DNA of 64,000 bases from Owenweeksia sp965214115 (GTDB lineage Bacteria > Bacteroidota > Bacteroidia > Flavobacteriales > Schleiferiaceae), in the NCBI GenBank assembly GCA_965214115.1, contig CBDCAU010000009.1, positions 186,001-250,000 of the forward strand, read 5' to 3'. The notes below the pieces were generated by a model. The model did not search any database. It was not told where the DNA came from and saw only the letters and a list, made by a program, of their open reading frames with translations. Shown here piece by piece: positions 61,415 through 64,000 of this stretch. Both the position numbers and the translations under genes were made by a program. Position 1 is the first letter of the stretch; each line of letters begins with the position of its first letter.

Positions 61415-62941
61415 ATGAAAAAGTTTTTCCTACCGATGATTTTAGCGGTGGGGCTGGGAAGCTCCGCCCAAACCGTGGATGATGCCGAGCTGTTTTTGGC
61501 GCGCGGACTGTACGGATCGCCCCGCTTTGTGGCGATGGGCGGCGCCTTCACCGCGCTGGGCAACGACCAAAGTTCCATTCGCATCAACCCCGCTGCGGCC
61601 TCCGTTTTCCGCACCGACAATCTGGGCTTTTCGCTCGGATTTCAAAACACGAAAAACGAGGCGAATTTGCTGAACGGCGGCGCCACCGAATCCATTTTCA
61701 ATCTGCCCTTTGAAAATATTGGCTATGTAAAGAAATGGGAAACAGGTGGTTATAAAAACAAGAACCACTGGGCGTTTTCGGTGGGATATAATCGGGTGGC
61801 GGATTTTCAGCGGGAGTATTCGGTGAACTCAGCTCTTCCCATCGATACTTTTGGTGAGGGTTCATTGGCCAATTTTTATCTCAGAAACACTTTTGACGTA
61901 GCCGATAATCAGGGATTTGAATTTCTCTTTAGTGATGAGCTTGCCGATTTTGGTTTGATTGAGGAATTGGCGGCAACGCAAGCAGGCGTTTTGGTGGAAG
62001 ATACCCTCGGCATTTACGGCGTTGCGTTTGGTAATGAAGTTTCTCGCGAAAATGCCAATCTTAACTACAATCGTATTGAGGACGGTTCGATGGACGAATT
62101 TCACCTTTCACTGGGTGGTCAATACGAAGATAAATTTTTCTACGGCGCCGCTTTGGGATTTTCTTTTTTAAATTATTCCAATGAAGAATTCGTCACCGAA
62201 AATAATCTGCCAAATACAGGTCAAGTTCCTTTTGATGCGAGCAGCTACACCTTCCGACGTTTCAATCAAATCAACGCCAGCGGAATCAATATCAAACTCG
62301 GCTTAATTTACAAGCCTCTCCAGTTTTGGCGGATTGGGGCATCTTACGAAACGCCCACTTGGTATGGCGTGGAGCAGCTTTATGAATTTGATGTCAGTTC
62401 CACTTTTGCCAATGGCGACCGGTTGCAGAGCGATCTATTTTCCACCGACGGGTATCAATATCAATTTCGCACGCCCGCCATTTATCGTATGGGCACGGCG
62501 TTTATTTTGGGAAAATCAGGTCTGATTAGTTTCGATTACGAATATTCCGACCCCTCCCAAGCAGAAACTTACCGGAACGGCCGAAGTTTCAATATCTCCA
62601 ATGAATCCATTTCCAGCGCCAACGAAAGTTATTCGCAGTTTTTCACGCCGCACAACACCCTAAAAGCTGGGGCCGAAATCCGCCTCGGACCACTTGTTAG
62701 CCTACGCGGCGGCTACAATTGGACACAATCTATTTACGCCGACCCCGAGAACACCCGCACTAACCAGATGACTTATTCGGGGGGGATCGGTTTTCAAAAC
62801 AAAAGATTCGGCGTGAATCTCGCGTATTTGTATTCACAGTGGAACCGCGATGATGTCGTTCACCAATATTTGGGCGAGGATTTGAGCGAATCGCAAATTA
62901 CACGGACGCGGGTGGTGCTGGGCGCGAATTTCAATTTTTAA
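61415..62941 (+). CDS. OmpP1/FadL-type outer membrane transport protein
   Basis: This 508-aa protein has a signal peptide at 1-18 (FLPMILAVGLGSSAQ). The N-terminal hatch region RFVAMGGAFTALGNDQSSIRINPAAAS is characteristic of the OmpP1/FadL/TodX family. Alternating amphipathic strands follow (FSVGYNRVADF, FHLSLGGQYEDKFFYGAALG, LGLIYKPLQFWRIGASYETP), ending in a terminal strand TRVVLGANFNF with the C-terminal aromatic that outer-membrane assembly recognises. It would take up hydrophobic compounds. It lies 20 bp behind the RS-rich lipoprotein, probably in one transcript, with a terminator 32 bp after the stop. Confidence 0.9.
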   Translation: MKKFFLPMILAVGLGSSAQTVDDAELFLARGLYGSPRFVAMGGAFTALGNDQSSIRINPAAASVFRTDNLGFSLGFQNTKNEANLLNGGATESIFNLPFENIGYVKKWETGGYKNKNHWAFSVGYNRVADFQREYSVNSALPIDTFGEGSLANFYLRNTFDVADNQGFEFLFSDELADFGLIEELAATQAGVLVEDTLGIYGVAFGNEVSRENANLNYNRIEDGSMDEFHLSLGGQYEDKFFYGAALGFSFLNYSNEEFVTENNLPNTGQVPFDASSYTFRRFNQINASGINIKLGLIYKPLQFWRIGASYETPTWYGVEQLYEFDVSSTFANGDRLQSDLFSTDGYQYQFRTPAIYRMGTAFILGKSGLISFDYEYSDPSQAETYRNGRSFNISNESISSANESYSQFFTPHNTLKAGAEIRLGPLVSLRGGYNWTQSIYADPENTRTNQMTYSGGIGFQNKRFGVNLAYLYSQWNRDDVVHQYLGEDLSESQITRTRVVLGANFNF

Positions 62942-62972
62942 AAAAATTTAGCTGACTTTTCCGAATTTCAAC

Positions 62973-62997
62973 AACGCGGCCAATGGTCGCGTTTTTT
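62973..62997 (+). terminator. Terminator of the lipoprotein-porin unit
   Basis: The near-perfect arms AACGCGGCC and GGTCGCGTT around AAT are followed by TTTTTT on the plus strand. Confidence 0.85.
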
Positions 62998-63046
62998 GTT
63001 TCAATCCGCCCCGCCCCTACTTTTGGCTTTTCCAAAAAAATCCCAA

Positions 63047-64000
63047 ATGAAAAATTTCGCTGCGTTTATTATAATAGCGTATTCGTTTTCCGCTTTTTCA
63101 CAAAAAGACACCGCCAAAGAAAAAACCCTCCTCGAAAAGACTTCTCTTTCAGGATTAAATTTCCGTTCCATCGGGCCAGCGCTTACTTCGGGACGCATCG
63201 CGGATTTGGCCGTCAATCCCAATAATCATAATGAATACTACGTGGCCACAGCCAGCGGCGGCGTGTGGAAAACCACCAACCATGGCGTTAATTTCCAGCC
63301 GATTTTTGACGGGCAAAATTCCTATTCCATCGGCTGCGTTACTATGGATCCGCACAACCCGCACACCATCTGGGTGGGCACGGGCGAGAACAACAACCAG
63401 CGCAGCGTGGCCTACGGCGATGGCGTTTACAAAAGCGAGGATGGCGGCCAGTCGTGGAAAAATATGGGGCTGAAAAATTCCGAGCACATCGGGATGATTG
63501 TGGTGCATCCCGAAAATCCGCAGGTGGTTTTCGTGGCGGCTTACGGCCCGCTGTGGAGCGCCGGCGGCGACCGTGGCATCTACAAAACCACCGATGGCGG
63601 CGAAAATTGGGAGAAGATTTTGGACGTGTCTGAACATACGGGTTTCAACGAAATCCACCTTGACCCGCGCGACCCTGATGTGATGTACGCCGCCGCCCAC
63701 CAGCGCCGCCGCCACGTTTGGACCTACGTTTCCGGTGGGCCGGAAAGCGCTATTTATAAAAGCACCGACGGCGGCGAAAATTGGAAAATCCTTAAAAATG
63801 GCATCCCCAGCGGCGACAAAGGCCGCATCGGATTAGCGATTCCCCCTACAAATCCTGACCGTATTTATGCGATGATTGAAGGCCACGGGGTTTACCGTTC
63901 CGACAATCGCGGCGCGTCTTTTTCCAAGATGGATGATTACAACACTTCCGGCAATTATTATGTAGAACTCGTCCCCCACCCGACCAATGCGGACGTGGTT
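63047..64000 (+). CDS. Sortilin/BNR-repeat (YVTN/WD40-like) secreted protein, 5' part; truncated by the window edge
   Basis: The ATG at 63047 opens an uninterrupted frame of 318 codons to the last base. The signal peptide is residues 1-18 (FAAFIIIAYSFSAFSQ). The sequence then begins a propeller of Asp-box/BNR type: LNFRSIGPALTSGRIADLAV, ATASGGVWKTTNHGVNFQPI, GVYKSEDGGQSWKNMGLKNS, GIYKTTDGGENWEKILDVSE and AIYKSTDGGENWKILKNGIP. The opening block and spacing match the large (about 900-1,100 aa) Bacteroidota proteins annotated as VPS10/sortilin-like or glycosyl-hydrolase BNR-repeat proteins. About two thirds of it, including any T9SS tail, lie outside the window. Confidence 0.88.
   Translation, partial: MKNFAAFIIIAYSFSAFSQKDTAKEKTLLEKTSLSGLNFRSIGPALTSGRIADLAVNPNNHNEYYVATASGGVWKTTNHGVNFQPIFDGQNSYSIGCVTMDPHNPHTIWVGTGENNNQRSVAYGDGVYKSEDGGQSWKNMGLKNSEHIGMIVVHPENPQVVFVAAYGPLWSAGGDRGIYKTTDGGENWEKILDVSEHTGFNEIHLDPRDPDVMYAAAHQRRRHVWTYVSGGPESAIYKSTDGGENWKILKNGIPSGDKGRIGLAIPPTNPDRIYAMIEGHGVYRSDNRGASFSKMDDYNTSGNYYVELVPHPTNADVV

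Overview
The window looks like a chromosomal segment of a Bacteroidota bacterium, most like the Saprospiria or Chitinophagia side of the phylum. The evidence is type IX secretion (T9SS) C-terminal sorting domains on at least five proteins, a divergent tsaD/tamB pair, eukaryote-like ProS, TPR-transmembrane-helix-turn-helix regulators, DUF4159, DUF2807 and THUMP-like proteins, and promoters of the TTTG-N18/19-TAnnTTTG type with almost no Shine-Dalgarno sequences. I assign no genus.

Layout. 1-6.4 kb: a broken sulfotransferase, tsaD, and the divergent tamB. 6.7-33.7 kb: a surface-protein island on the minus strand. It holds two paralogous giant adhesin-like proteins (about 2,240 and 2,523 aa, alternating Fn3 and MAM-like modules, then PKD domains and a T9SS tail) and a 2,236-aa glycine-rich/HYR protein with a 52-aa tandem repeat. 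A smaller T9SS protein also lies there, and between the giants sits a plus-strand TPR/HTH membrane regulator framed by two inverted copies of a ~215-bp repeat. 33.9-41.2 kb, plus strand: a RHH/MazF-type toxin-antitoxin pair, a DUF4159 protein, a THUMP-like methyltransferase, an SBBP/PKD gliding-type secreted protein and an FAD oxidoreductase. 41.2-50.7 kb, minus strand: a thioredoxin-like protein, 3-hydroxybutyryl-CoA dehydrogenase, a probable operon (DUF2807 lipoprotein, phosphohexomutase, GT39 glycosyltransferase, TlpA-like lipoprotein) and htpG. 50.8-64 kb is mostly housekeeping: tRNA-Thr, fabH, GNAT, DUF5329, hemerythrin, typA, rpsT, tRNA-Glu and proS, followed by an RS-rich lipoprotein, an OmpP1/FadL-type porin and the start of a BNR/sortilin-like secreted protein cut by the window edge.

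Two patterns cut across the annotation. First, four genes are each split by what is best explained as one extra base (G8, GG, TTT and A8 tracts), and a fifth has one in-frame TGA. The bias to single-base insertions suggests sequence errors, although the G8 tract in an adhesin could be a phase switch. Second, the intergenic DNA is rich in repeats: six arrays of 7-bp units with different unit sequences, mostly placed directly at gene ends; a 137-bp MITE-like element in two copies; a 189-bp GC-rich element with inverted termini; and the inverted pair around the regulator. I found no CRISPR array, prophage, transposase or recognisable defence island. The best candidates for something undescribed are the heptamer-array class and the repeat-framed regulator.
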